Positions 6,790-14,231 of a stretch of 14,732 nucleotides of DNA are shown here, in pieces. The stretch is from Candidatus Sulfotelmatobacter sp. (lineage in GTDB: Bacteria > Acidobacteriota > Terriglobia > Terriglobales > SbA1): positions 1 through 14,732 of the forward strand of contig JASLEQ010000810.1 in assembly GCA_030151135.1 (NCBI GenBank), given 5' to 3'. Position 1 is the first letter of the stretch, and each line of letters begins with the position of its first letter. Made by a program: the position numbers and the translations under genes. The notes under the pieces are model-generated. The model did no database searches, was not told the origin of the DNA, and saw nothing but the letters and a program-made list of their open reading frames with translations.

Positions 6790-8364
6790 ATGCAGCGAAG
6801 AGATTTTCTGAAACGTAGTGTCGCATTGGCAGTCGCAGCTGAACTTGGAACCACCAAAGCCCACGCGTTCGTTCCTGCCCACAACTGGGACAAATACGAC
6901 TTTGGTTCTGGTCCTTCGGTCGCGGACCGCCTCAATCAGGGGCCCTTTCCGCAATATCCCCCGGAGGCGCTGATCCCTACGGATGATGTGGTAATGACGA
7001 CAACGCCTTCGGACGAAGTCGTGCCGAACTATGGCAAGGGACTGATCACCTACATCACGGCCGACAGCGGCACAGACGAAATTAAATCGGACAACATCCC
7101 GCAGGCCATTGAAGACCTGGTTCGCTTTCCGTTGGGTCAACAGCTTTACATACGGCCGACCTGGCGGGAGGTGCAGCCGCGCCCTGGACAACTCGTGCTG
7201 CCTGATTACGTGAAGCTGATTTTCGATCTTGCCAAGAAGAATCAGAAGCGGGTCGGTCTCCGCATTCAGATGAGCGCGCCCGACTATAAGAAAGAGCCGG
7301 CGCTCCCGCAGTTCGTTCTCGACAAAGTGCCAACCGTCGATCTTATTCCTGATGAAAAAGAAAAGAAGGCAGCCGCGCGCTTTATTGACAATCAATATTC
7401 GAAGTATCAGCCCCGATTCGATCATCCCTTTTTTCAACAGGCATTCGCTGAACTAGTTGGGCTTCTCGCGGCGGAATTTAATGGCAATCCGATCGTCGAG
7501 TTCGTCGACACCTTCTTATACGGGTTCTGGGGCGAGGGCCACACGTGGCCCTTCGTGAACACGCCGTTTCCCGACTACCAGACGGCTGAGAGGACCTGGG
7601 TCAAAATGTTCGAAGTTCAGCAGGAGCACTTCACCAAGACTCCGCTGATGACCAATACTCAACCCGACTACAGCCGCGTCGGCAACTCCGAGGTCCTCGA
7701 CCGCACAATCCGCAGTTACAACTGGATTCGCAGCGACACCATCTTCATCGAGAACGAGCAAATCGAAACTCTCAGTAATCGTCCGCCATGGGTTGCGGCA
7801 GCGCTCGAACAAGGGATCCCCGCGAAGAGTCCCGACTCGTTCCCCTTGGAAGAAGGCCTGTCCCCGGCCGAAAACATGATTGCTCACGTAATCGATGTGG
7901 GCGCGAACTACTGGTCACTTTGGAATTTTCACGCGATCAGCGCCAAGAATTTGCAGAGTTATTACCAGGCATTTCCCAAGGCTTTTGATCAGATCAATCG
8001 TCGAATTGGATATCGGGTCAGGCCGTCAATGATTTGGAGCTACGATGACGGCGGCAACCTGGGATTGATTATCGCCTTTGCAAACGATGGCATCTCCGGC
8101 GTCCCGGGCGTGCTTCGGGTGACTGTCGAAAGCGAAGATGGCAAAACTCTAGCGAGCGGATGCCTCGATGCGGGCTATCCGCTGCCCGGAAAACTGCGGC
8201 AGGCGCAATTCGTGCTGCCCAAGGGAACAAAATTCGCTGGTTCGAAACTTCGGGCGGAGATCGAAGTGAAAAATATGCGTTATCCCGTTCAATGGGCTTG
8301 TCACCAGAAGCTTAACGACGACGGTTCACTCACTCTGCGTTCGAACCTCCATCACGGCTTTTAA
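6790..8364 (+). CDS. Tat-exported putative TIM-barrel glycoside hydrolase, paralogue A
   Basis: 524 aa; no confident named family. The ATG at 6790 is preferred over the in-frame GTG at 6733 because it is preceded by AGAGGA (6774-6779) and starts directly with the Tat motif QRRDFLKR (R3-R4). After the signal comes a conserved strap, HNWDKYDFGSG...QGPFPQY. The central part reads like a (beta/alpha)8 barrel of the GH-A/GH42 style: LYIRPTWREVQPRPG, then RVGLRIQM, FVDTFLYGFWGEGHTWPF with E249, and TIFIENEQIE with E321, the last two being candidate catalytic acids. The C-terminal part, from about residue 430, looks like a beta-sandwich and holds the only two cysteines, C458 and C504. A close paralogue of equal length lies at 10500. 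GH36 starts 8 bases downstream, so the two are co-transcribed. The hydrolase role is inferred. Confidence 0.7.
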   Translation: MQRRDFLKRSVALAVAAELGTTKAHAFVPAHNWDKYDFGSGPSVADRLNQGPFPQYPPEALIPTDDVVMTTTPSDEVVPNYGKGLITYITADSGTDEIKSDNIPQAIEDLVRFPLGQQLYIRPTWREVQPRPGQLVLPDYVKLIFDLAKKNQKRVGLRIQMSAPDYKKEPALPQFVLDKVPTVDLIPDEKEKKAAARFIDNQYSKYQPRFDHPFFQQAFAELVGLLAAEFNGNPIVEFVDTFLYGFWGEGHTWPFVNTPFPDYQTAERTWVKMFEVQQEHFTKTPLMTNTQPDYSRVGNSEVLDRTIRSYNWIRSDTIFIENEQIETLSNRPPWVAAALEQGIPAKSPDSFPLEEGLSPAENMIAHVIDVGANYWSLWNFHAISAKNLQSYYQAFPKAFDQINRRIGYRVRPSMIWSYDDGGNLGLIIAFANDGISGVPGVLRVTVESEDGKTLASGCLDAGYPLPGKLRQAQFVLPKGTKFAGSKLRAEIEVKNMRYPVQWACHQKLNDDGSLTLRSNLHHGF

Positions 8365-8372
8365 CAGTAAAC

Positions 8373-10442
8373 ATGACCAAAGCGTTCTGCTCGTTGCTGA
8401 TCTTCACAGCTCTGCTGGCGGCTGGCCAGTCGTCCAAGAGGCCTGATCAATCTACAGCGCCTCACGCGCCCGTCGCTCAAATCGAGAGCCCGAGCCTACG
8501 CATTGAGTTTGACAAGAACACGCGGAGCCGCGTGATTGCACGATTCGGGACAAAGGAGATTCCGCTAGGCGCATTCTCGGCGTCTGAGACTGTCAAAGGC
8601 AGTGAGCGCTCCTGGTACGACTTCGCGTTGGGCTCGCAGACGCATGAGCGCGTCACCGACGCCTATGGTGCCGGAGAGAAACTCAACCTAGTGGGTACGT
8701 CTCGCGCACTGAAAAAGACTCTCTCCGTCACTATTTATGACGAATTTCCCAATCTGGCGATCTTTGATGTCAGCTACACGAATATTGGGAAGTCACAGCT
8801 GAAGATTCTGGAGTGGACAAACAATCACTATACGATCGACGCGCGGCAGAGCGCGACGGGAGTGCCATTCTGGTCGTTTCAGAGTGGATCTTACGAGCGT
8901 CGTCCGGACTGGATCGTCCCACTGAAAACAGGCTTCTCCCAAGAGAACTATCTCGGAATGAACGCAAGCGACTATGGAGGCGGCACGCCGATCCTTGACG
9001 TGTGGCGCAGAGACGTTGGCATCGGAGTAGGCCACGTCGAGGCGCGACCGCGATTGGTTTACCTGCCCGTCTCCATGCCCAATGCCCGCCAGGCTCAGGT
9101 TAGCGTGCAGTATCGTCATGAACAGTCTTTGCAACCCGGCGAAAGCCTCCGCACCTTTCGCACCTTCGTTGCCGTACACAACGGAGATTACTTCCAGACA
9201 CTGCTTACCTACCGCGGGTTCATGTCGAAACAAGGGTTCCAGATGGCCAAAGCTCCCGACAGCGCTTTCGGAGCCATTTGGTGCGCGTGGGGATACGGGC
9301 GCGACTTCAAGCCCCAGCAGGTCTACGACACACTGCCCACGATCAAGCGCATGGGATTCACTTGGGTCACGCTCGATGACGGCTGGCAGAATAATTACGG
9401 CGACTGGCAGCTCGATCCGAAGAAGTTTCCTCATGGCGATGCCGATATCAAAGCGATGGTCGAGCGCATTCACCAGGAGGGATTCAAAGCCCAGCTCTGG
9501 TGGTCGCCACTCAGCGCGGTTCCGAATTCGAAGTTGCTCAAGGATGAACCTGACCTGATCCTGGAAAATCAAGACGGTTCCCCGCGCAAGATTTCATGGT
9601 GGGATTCCTACTATCTCTGCCCTGCCAACTCGCGGGTCGTGGAGTATCACAAAGCATTGGTGCGCAAGATCCTTGTCGACTGGGGATTTGACGGCCTCAA
9701 ACTCGACGGGCAGCACATGAACGGAGTTCCTGCTTGTTACAACCCTGCCCACCACCATAAGCGTCCCGAGGACTCGGTGGAGGCTTTGCCGGATTTCTTC
9801 CGTGAAATCTACGACGCCGCACAACAAGCCAAGCCCGGAGCACTGGTGGAATTCTGTCCATGCGGAACTGCGTATTCGTTCTTCACGATGCCGCATTTCA
9901 ATATGTCAGTGGCGTCGGATCCGAGAAGTTCGTTCCAGGTGCGCACCAAAGGCAAGACCATCAAAGGCCTCATGGGCGACGATGTCCCTTACTTTGGAGA
10001 TCATGTTGAACTGAGCGACAATCACGACGATTTCGCATCGACTCTCGGGATTGGCGGAGTAGTGGGAACACAGTTCGTACTGCCCTCTTTAGTCGAGAAA
10101 CATGGCCGTTTCGATCTGACTCCCGAACATGCCGAGAGCTTCCAGAAATGGCTGCAGCTCTACCAGGAGAAAGGCCTTTCCCGTGGTCAGTATCTAGGCA
10201 CGCTCTACGATATTGGTTTTGATCGCCCTGAAACTCACGTCATCCGTAAGGATAAGAAGATGTACTACGCCTTTTTTGCTGCCAACTGGAAAGGCACTTT
10301 GGAGTTGCGCGGCTTGGACGATCGCGCGTATCACGTCGTCGACTACGTGGACGGGAAAGACTTCGGCGTCGTTCGCGGTCCGGTCGCGCATCTGTCTGCA
10401 GGTTTTTCGAAACATCTTCTGCTGGAGGCAACTCCGCAGTAG
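8373..10442 (+). CDS. Secreted alpha-galactosidase-like protein (GH36/melibiase type)
   Basis: 689 aa. Sec signal peptide at residues 1 to about 18 (hydrophobic FCSLLIFTALLAAG). An N-terminal beta-sandwich spans roughly 30-290 and a TIM barrel roughly 295-600, with FGAIWCAWGYGRDF, TLDDGWQ (D335-D336) and a GDW motif typical of GH36. Candidate nucleophile is D445 in DGLKLDGQ and candidate acid/base is D516 in SVASDP, in the order and approximate spacing seen in GH36. The CPCGTAYSFF segment replaces the usual C-S-S-G-G-G-R region, so substrate specificity could differ from simple alpha-galactosides. A C-terminal beta domain follows from about 610. The ATG is 8 bases after the previous stop without a clear Shine-Dalgarno, which suggests coupling to paralogue A. 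It lies between the two paralogues, so the three products probably act on one polysaccharide. Confidence 0.82.
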   Translation: MTKAFCSLLIFTALLAAGQSSKRPDQSTAPHAPVAQIESPSLRIEFDKNTRSRVIARFGTKEIPLGAFSASETVKGSERSWYDFALGSQTHERVTDAYGAGEKLNLVGTSRALKKTLSVTIYDEFPNLAIFDVSYTNIGKSQLKILEWTNNHYTIDARQSATGVPFWSFQSGSYERRPDWIVPLKTGFSQENYLGMNASDYGGGTPILDVWRRDVGIGVGHVEARPRLVYLPVSMPNARQAQVSVQYRHEQSLQPGESLRTFRTFVAVHNGDYFQTLLTYRGFMSKQGFQMAKAPDSAFGAIWCAWGYGRDFKPQQVYDTLPTIKRMGFTWVTLDDGWQNNYGDWQLDPKKFPHGDADIKAMVERIHQEGFKAQLWWSPLSAVPNSKLLKDEPDLILENQDGSPRKISWWDSYYLCPANSRVVEYHKALVRKILVDWGFDGLKLDGQHMNGVPACYNPAHHHKRPEDSVEALPDFFREIYDAAQQAKPGALVEFCPCGTAYSFFTMPHFNMSVASDPRSSFQVRTKGKTIKGLMGDDVPYFGDHVELSDNHDDFASTLGIGGVVGTQFVLPSLVEKHGRFDLTPEHAESFQKWLQLYQEKGLSRGQYLGTLYDIGFDRPETHVIRKDKKMYYAFFAANWKGTLELRGLDDRAYHVVDYVDGKDFGVVRGPVAHLSAGFSKHLLLEATPQ

Positions 10443-10499
10443 CAGTACGCCGCAAGTTGCACGGGCGAACACAACATAATTTCGCGTTTAGGACCACCC

Positions 10500-12074
10500 A
10501 TGCACCGACGCACATTCCTGAAGTCCGCCACGGCCACAGGACTCTCAGTTGGCTTGTATAGCGCTGCCGCCAAGGCCTACATCCCCGAACACAATTGGGA
10601 CAAATATGATTGGGGCTCAGGGCCTCCCGTTTCCGATCGGCTCTATCAAGGGCCGTTCCCGCAATATGGGCCCGGTGCCGTCGTTCCCGACAGCGATGTC
10701 TCGATGATCACTTCGCCTTCGAAGGACATCGTCAGCAACTATGGCATGGGTCTCATCGCCTACCTGTCCGATGACACCGGACCACTCCACGTGCCGGGCC
10801 AAACTCTGGAGCGCACGCTCGAAGACCTGATCAAACTACCGTTCGCGCAGAAGGTCTATATCCGTCCCAATTGGCGTGATGTCCAGAAACAACCCGGACG
10901 GCTCGACTTTCCCGAGTCGTGGAAGATCACGTTCGATCTGGCTCGCCGTTACAACAAACGCATCGGCTTCCGAGTCATGCTCGAGAATCCAGATTTTCCC
11001 GATCCAGGCATGCCCGATTTTCTTCTGAACAAAGTTCCATACGTAAAACTCAAAGGCGAATGGAAGGGCAATCCTGCGGAAATGCGCTATCGGAAAGATA
11101 ACCGCGTCCCGCAATACGATCACCCGGCGTATCAGGCAGCATTTCGCGAATTGAACGCGTTGCTGGCCGACGAACTCAACGGTCATCCGCAAGTCGAGTT
11201 CATGGACACGATGATGTATGGCTTTTGGGGCGAAGGCCACACGTGGCCGTTCGAGGGGAATCCTTTTTCGAGCCAACTGGTCGCGGAACGAACTTGGTCA
11301 GCCATGTTCGAGATGCAGCTCGAACACTGGACAAAAGTCCCGCTGGCCACGAATACCCAGCCCGATTTCAGCAACGTCGGCAACTCTGACCTTGTCGATC
11401 GGACCATGCGTACGGGAAACTGGCTGCGTACGGATACCATCTTCATTGAGAACACTCAGATCGAGGCGCTCAGCTATCGTCCACCTTGGGCCGCTGCAAT
11501 CTGTGAAGTCGGTTTCACCACGGGCGATCCAAAAGAACTCCAGATTGACGAAGACGGAATTACTTATAACGAACAAATCATCACCCACGCGGCAGACGTC
11601 GGAGTGAATTACCTGTCGCTTTGGAGTTGGCATAAGCAGTCCGCCGCCAACATTCTCAGCTACTACGAAAAGTTTCCCGAGCCCATCGACCAGATCGCTC
11701 GCCAGATCGGCTATCGCGTTCGCCCCTCGTTCATCTGGACATTTACACGCGATGGAGTAACCGGCCTCGTAATCGGACTTGCGAACGACGGCATCGCTCC
11801 CGTTCCCGGCGTGCTTCGACTGAACGTGTCCAGCGACGATCAAAAGATCAATGTCTCTGGCTGCGTTGATGCTGGATACCCGAAGCCGACCGGTGTTCAT
11901 CAAGTCATGCTTATGCTGCCAGCAGGCGCGCAATGGGAGGGACTACGCCTGAAAGGTGAACTCGAAGTGAAAGGTGTGCGTTATCCAGTCCGTTGGGCCT
12001 GCCGCCAGAAAGTCAACTCCGATGGATCGTTGACGCTGCGCCACAATTACAAGCCAGAGCAGCCATTGGTGTAA
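10500..12074 (+). CDS. Tat-exported putative TIM-barrel glycoside hydrolase, paralogue B
   Basis: 524 aa, the same length as paralogue A and roughly half identical to it by eye over the whole length. Tat signal HRRTFLKS (R3-R4), then the same strap HNWDKYDWGSG...QGPFPQY. Shared barrel motifs: VYIRPNWRDVQKQPG, QVEFMDTMMYGFWGEGHTW with E245, and TIFIENTQIE with E317; the two glutamates are 72 residues apart, as in A. C455 and C501 match the cysteine pair of A with the same spacing of 46; one further cysteine (AAICEVGF) is unique to B. The start is backed by TAGGA (10489-10493) upstream of the ATG. It follows GH36 by 57 bases, probably in the same transcript. The two copies have diverged enough to suggest different specificities. 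The enzymatic role is inferred, not shown. Confidence 0.7.
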   Translation: MHRRTFLKSATATGLSVGLYSAAAKAYIPEHNWDKYDWGSGPPVSDRLYQGPFPQYGPGAVVPDSDVSMITSPSKDIVSNYGMGLIAYLSDDTGPLHVPGQTLERTLEDLIKLPFAQKVYIRPNWRDVQKQPGRLDFPESWKITFDLARRYNKRIGFRVMLENPDFPDPGMPDFLLNKVPYVKLKGEWKGNPAEMRYRKDNRVPQYDHPAYQAAFRELNALLADELNGHPQVEFMDTMMYGFWGEGHTWPFEGNPFSSQLVAERTWSAMFEMQLEHWTKVPLATNTQPDFSNVGNSDLVDRTMRTGNWLRTDTIFIENTQIEALSYRPPWAAAICEVGFTTGDPKELQIDEDGITYNEQIITHAADVGVNYLSLWSWHKQSAANILSYYEKFPEPIDQIARQIGYRVRPSFIWTFTRDGVTGLVIGLANDGIAPVPGVLRLNVSSDDQKINVSGCVDAGYPKPTGVHQVMLMLPAGAQWEGLRLKGELEVKGVRYPVRWACRQKVNSDGSLTLRHNYKPEQPLV

Positions 12075-12148
12075 ACGTCGACGGAATTGCGGTGGAGATG
12101 AAGGGCTCCGAACCCTGACTCAATCGATCACGTTCATAAGAGGAGAAT

Positions 12149-13687
12149 ATGAGATATTCCGTTATTTTTTTGTTACTCGCATGCGTCGGCCAAGCTTCCG
12201 GCCAAGTGAATTCCTCCTTTTACGTCTCTACGGCGGGAAGCGATTCGAATCCCGGTAGCGAAACCGCTCCGTGGCGCACCGTCCAGCATGCAGCAGACAC
12301 CGCTCGTGCGGGCAGCACCGTCAATGTGCGTAGTGGAGTCTACGAGGAACTCGTGACCATCAAGGCATCGGGCAATGCCAGTGATGGATTCATCACATTG
12401 CGAAGCTATCCCGGAGAGACGGCCGTGCTAGACGCTGGGCGTTTCTCCCCCGCCGGAAGACAAGGTATTCTGACGATTCACAACCAGAGTTACGTAAGAA
12501 TCGAGGGTTTAGAAATTCGCAACTTCCACACCGCTGAACATCGCCTTGCGCCGCTAGGCATCGACGTTAGCGGCTCTGGGTCCCACATAGAATTGCTGAA
12601 AAACAACGTCCATCACATCGAGCAGACGTTCCCAGGCCGCGATAAGCCCGGAAGTGGCGGCAACGGATTTGGTATCGCCGTATACGGGACCGACGCCAAG
12701 ACTCCGATCACCGACCTCATCATCGACGGCAACGAAGTACATCACCTCAAGACCGGTTCGAGCGAGTCGTTGGTCGTGAACGGGAACGTCACAAACTTCC
12801 GCATCACGCACAACGTTGTCCACGACAACAACAACATCGGAATCGACGTCATCGGCTTTGAGCGCACGGCCCCGGATCCTGCGGTCGACCAGGCGCGCGA
12901 TGGGATTGTCAGCGACAATCTGGTCTACGACATCACTTCAAAGGGCAATCCTGCTTATCAAAACGAAGAAAACTCCGATGGCATCTACGTTGACGGCGGC
13001 ACCAGAATTTTGATCGAACGAAACCTCATGCACAATGTTGACTTCGGAATCGAACTGGCAAGCGAGCACAAAGACCGTGCCACCAGTTACATTACTGCGC
13101 GGAATAACCTGATTTATCACAGCCATACTGCGGGTGTTTCAATTGGTGGCTATGCGCCCGACCGCGGACACACCGATCATTGCATCGTGGTCAACAATAC
13201 CCTGTACGAGAACGACACGTCAGCGACCGGCTCCGGTGAATTCCAAATGCAGTGGAACATGGCGGACAATGTTTTCGAGAACAACATCGTCTATGCCGGA
13301 CCACGGTGCCTTATGATGCTGAACAAATCTCAACTCGATGAGAACAAGCCGCCCGCAATCCTCGATCACAACCTCTATTACTGTGCCTCCGGAGCGCAAG
13401 CAAGCACATGGGCACTGGCATCCTCAACCGTAACGGGATTCGGTAGATATGTTGAGGCAACTGGGAATGACAGTCATTCCCACTTCGCGGACCCGCGTTT
13501 CGTCGACCCCACGAAGAACGATTTTCACCTGCAATCCGATTCTCCCGCTCTGGCCGCTGGTACGACAGACAAACTTCCAATCGGAGAATTCGATCTTGAA
13601 GGTTCACCGCGAACGAAATCCGGAAAGATCGACATCGGCTGCTATCAGAAGCCCTCGCGCCTCTCTTCCGCTGCAATCAATCCTTAG
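12149..13687 (+). CDS. Secreted right-handed parallel beta-helix protein, possible polysaccharide lyase
   Basis: 512 aa. Signal peptide RYSVIFLLLACVGQASG; cleavage near residue 19 is likely, although LLAC at 9-12 could be a poor lipobox. FYVSTAGSDSNPGSETAPW (24-42) with the following AGSTVNVRSGVYEE is the N-terminal cap seen in DUF1565/PL9-like proteins. At least nine helix turns carry an asparagine followed by two residues and H or Y, at N153, N195, N222, N257, N292, N320, N350, N379 and N408, mostly 27-35 residues apart, an asparagine ladder. The C-terminal FADPRFVDPTKNDFHLQSDSPALAAG-type tail (446-471) is common in this group. PL9 enzymes cleave pectate or rhamnogalacturonan, which would fit the rhamnose genes, but the catalytic lysine cannot be placed confidently. 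AGGAG lies only 3 bases before the ATG. Confidence 0.8.
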   Translation: MRYSVIFLLLACVGQASGQVNSSFYVSTAGSDSNPGSETAPWRTVQHAADTARAGSTVNVRSGVYEELVTIKASGNASDGFITLRSYPGETAVLDAGRFSPAGRQGILTIHNQSYVRIEGLEIRNFHTAEHRLAPLGIDVSGSGSHIELLKNNVHHIEQTFPGRDKPGSGGNGFGIAVYGTDAKTPITDLIIDGNEVHHLKTGSSESLVVNGNVTNFRITHNVVHDNNNIGIDVIGFERTAPDPAVDQARDGIVSDNLVYDITSKGNPAYQNEENSDGIYVDGGTRILIERNLMHNVDFGIELASEHKDRATSYITARNNLIYHSHTAGVSIGGYAPDRGHTDHCIVVNNTLYENDTSATGSGEFQMQWNMADNVFENNIVYAGPRCLMMLNKSQLDENKPPAILDHNLYYCASGAQASTWALASSTVTGFGRYVEATGNDSHSHFADPRFVDPTKNDFHLQSDSPALAAGTTDKLPIGEFDLEGSPRTKSGKIDIGCYQKPSRLSSAAINP

Positions 13688-13730
13688 GTAGTTGGCATTA
13701 CGGGCGACGATATTTTTAGTAGGTTTCCTG

Positions 13731-13752
13731 ACAAAGCGCGGGCCCGCTCTGT
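13731..13752. repeat. Imperfect GC-rich inverted repeat
   Basis: ACAAAGCG-CGGGCC-CGCTCTGT: seven pairs with one mismatch around a 6-base loop; the 10-base palindrome GCGGGCCCGC lies inside. It sits 43 bases after the beta-helix stop. No T-run follows on the plus strand, so it is not a standard intrinsic terminator; it could still mark the transcript end. Confidence 0.3.
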
Positions 13753-13765
13753 GGGACCATGCAGG

Positions 13766-13942
13766 ATGCGATTTTCCAAGCTTCCTGCGCATCTGATTAC
13801 TCGACTGGGAAAGAAGGAGTGTTCGGCCTGCGGTGAGGTGTTTAGCAAGAACGTAAAACCATCGCTAAGCAGGGCATTCGCGGACCACGTACGGAAAATG
13901 CATACACAGCAGAAAGCGGAAAGAAACGCAATCAAGGATTAA
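13766..13942 (+). CDS. Small C2H2 zinc-finger-like protein
   Basis: 58 aa, basic. It contains one C-x2-C-x18-H-x4-H pattern, CSACGEVFSK...FADHVRKMH, which would bind one zinc ion; short single-finger proteins ending in HVRKxH-like segments occur in Acidobacteria (recalled from general knowledge). It may bind nucleic acid or protein, but no function can be assigned. The ATG at 13766 is used; a GTG at 13751 in the same frame would add five residues, and neither has a strong Shine-Dalgarno, so the start is uncertain. It is 78 bases after the beta-helix gene and convergent with the minus-strand gene that ends at 13982. Confidence 0.6.
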   Translation: MRFSKLPAHLITRLGKKECSACGEVFSKNVKPSLSRAFADHVRKMHTQQKAERNAIKD

Positions 13943-13981
13943 TCGACGAAGCTGAACGTATGAAAGTCGAGCGCTGCAGAC

Positions 13982-14164
13982 TTAATGGTGGTTTGCGTTA
14001 AGCAGAATCTTAGTCTCATCGGTCATTTTCTTCAGATCTTCGGCGTGTTGGTGAAGGACAGCCTTCAACTCAGAGGCAATTCGCTCAAAGTCATCCCCGT
14101 TCTCAGTCGACACCAGTTTGGAAGATAACTCAAGGATCCGCTTCTGTAACGGAAGAAAGGACAT
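13982..14164 (-). CDS. Hypothetical 60-aa helical protein
   Basis: No named domain. The sequence is rich in charged and hydrophobic residues with predicted long helices (LQKRILELSSKLVSTENGDD, then ERIASELKAVLHQHAEDLKK), no cysteines and no signal peptide, so probably a cytoplasmic alpha-helical hairpin. Short proteins with an L-x-x-AL-H-x-H-like segment are frequent hypotheticals in Acidobacteria (from memory). It lies on the same strand as, and 67 bases downstream of, the response regulator gene, so the two could share a transcript. The upstream Shine-Dalgarno is weak. It is short, but the composition looks coding. Confidence 0.55.
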   Translation of the reverse strand: MSFLPLQKRILELSSKLVSTENGDDFERIASELKAVLHQHAEDLKKMTDETKILLNANHH

Positions 14165-14184
14165 TGAGAACTCAGCTTAGGTCC

Positions 14185-14215
14185 GGGGAGAGTAGCCTGC
14201 AATACAGCACTCCCC
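14185..14215 (-). other. Bulged hairpin between the response regulator and the 60-aa gene
   Basis: GGGG (14185-14188), AGT (14191-14193) and CTG (14197-14199) can pair with CCCC, ACT and CAG (14205-14215), ten pairs with small bulges and a CAATA loop. It is in the 67-base gap between two minus-strand genes. No U-run follows, so it might be an RNA processing or attenuation element, or chance. Confidence 0.25.
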
Positions 14216-14231
14216 CCATGACTCGAAACTC

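Noticed and set aside
6682..7437. Long minus-strand open frame opposite paralogue A
   Set aside because: It is antisense to a well-supported gene and promoter, and its product has no recognisable motif.
7536..7551. Inverted repeat GGGCCAC-AC-GTGGCCC, repeated in part at 11235-11248
   Set aside because: It encodes the conserved Gly-His-Thr-Trp-Pro stretch in both paralogues; the symmetry is explained by the codons.
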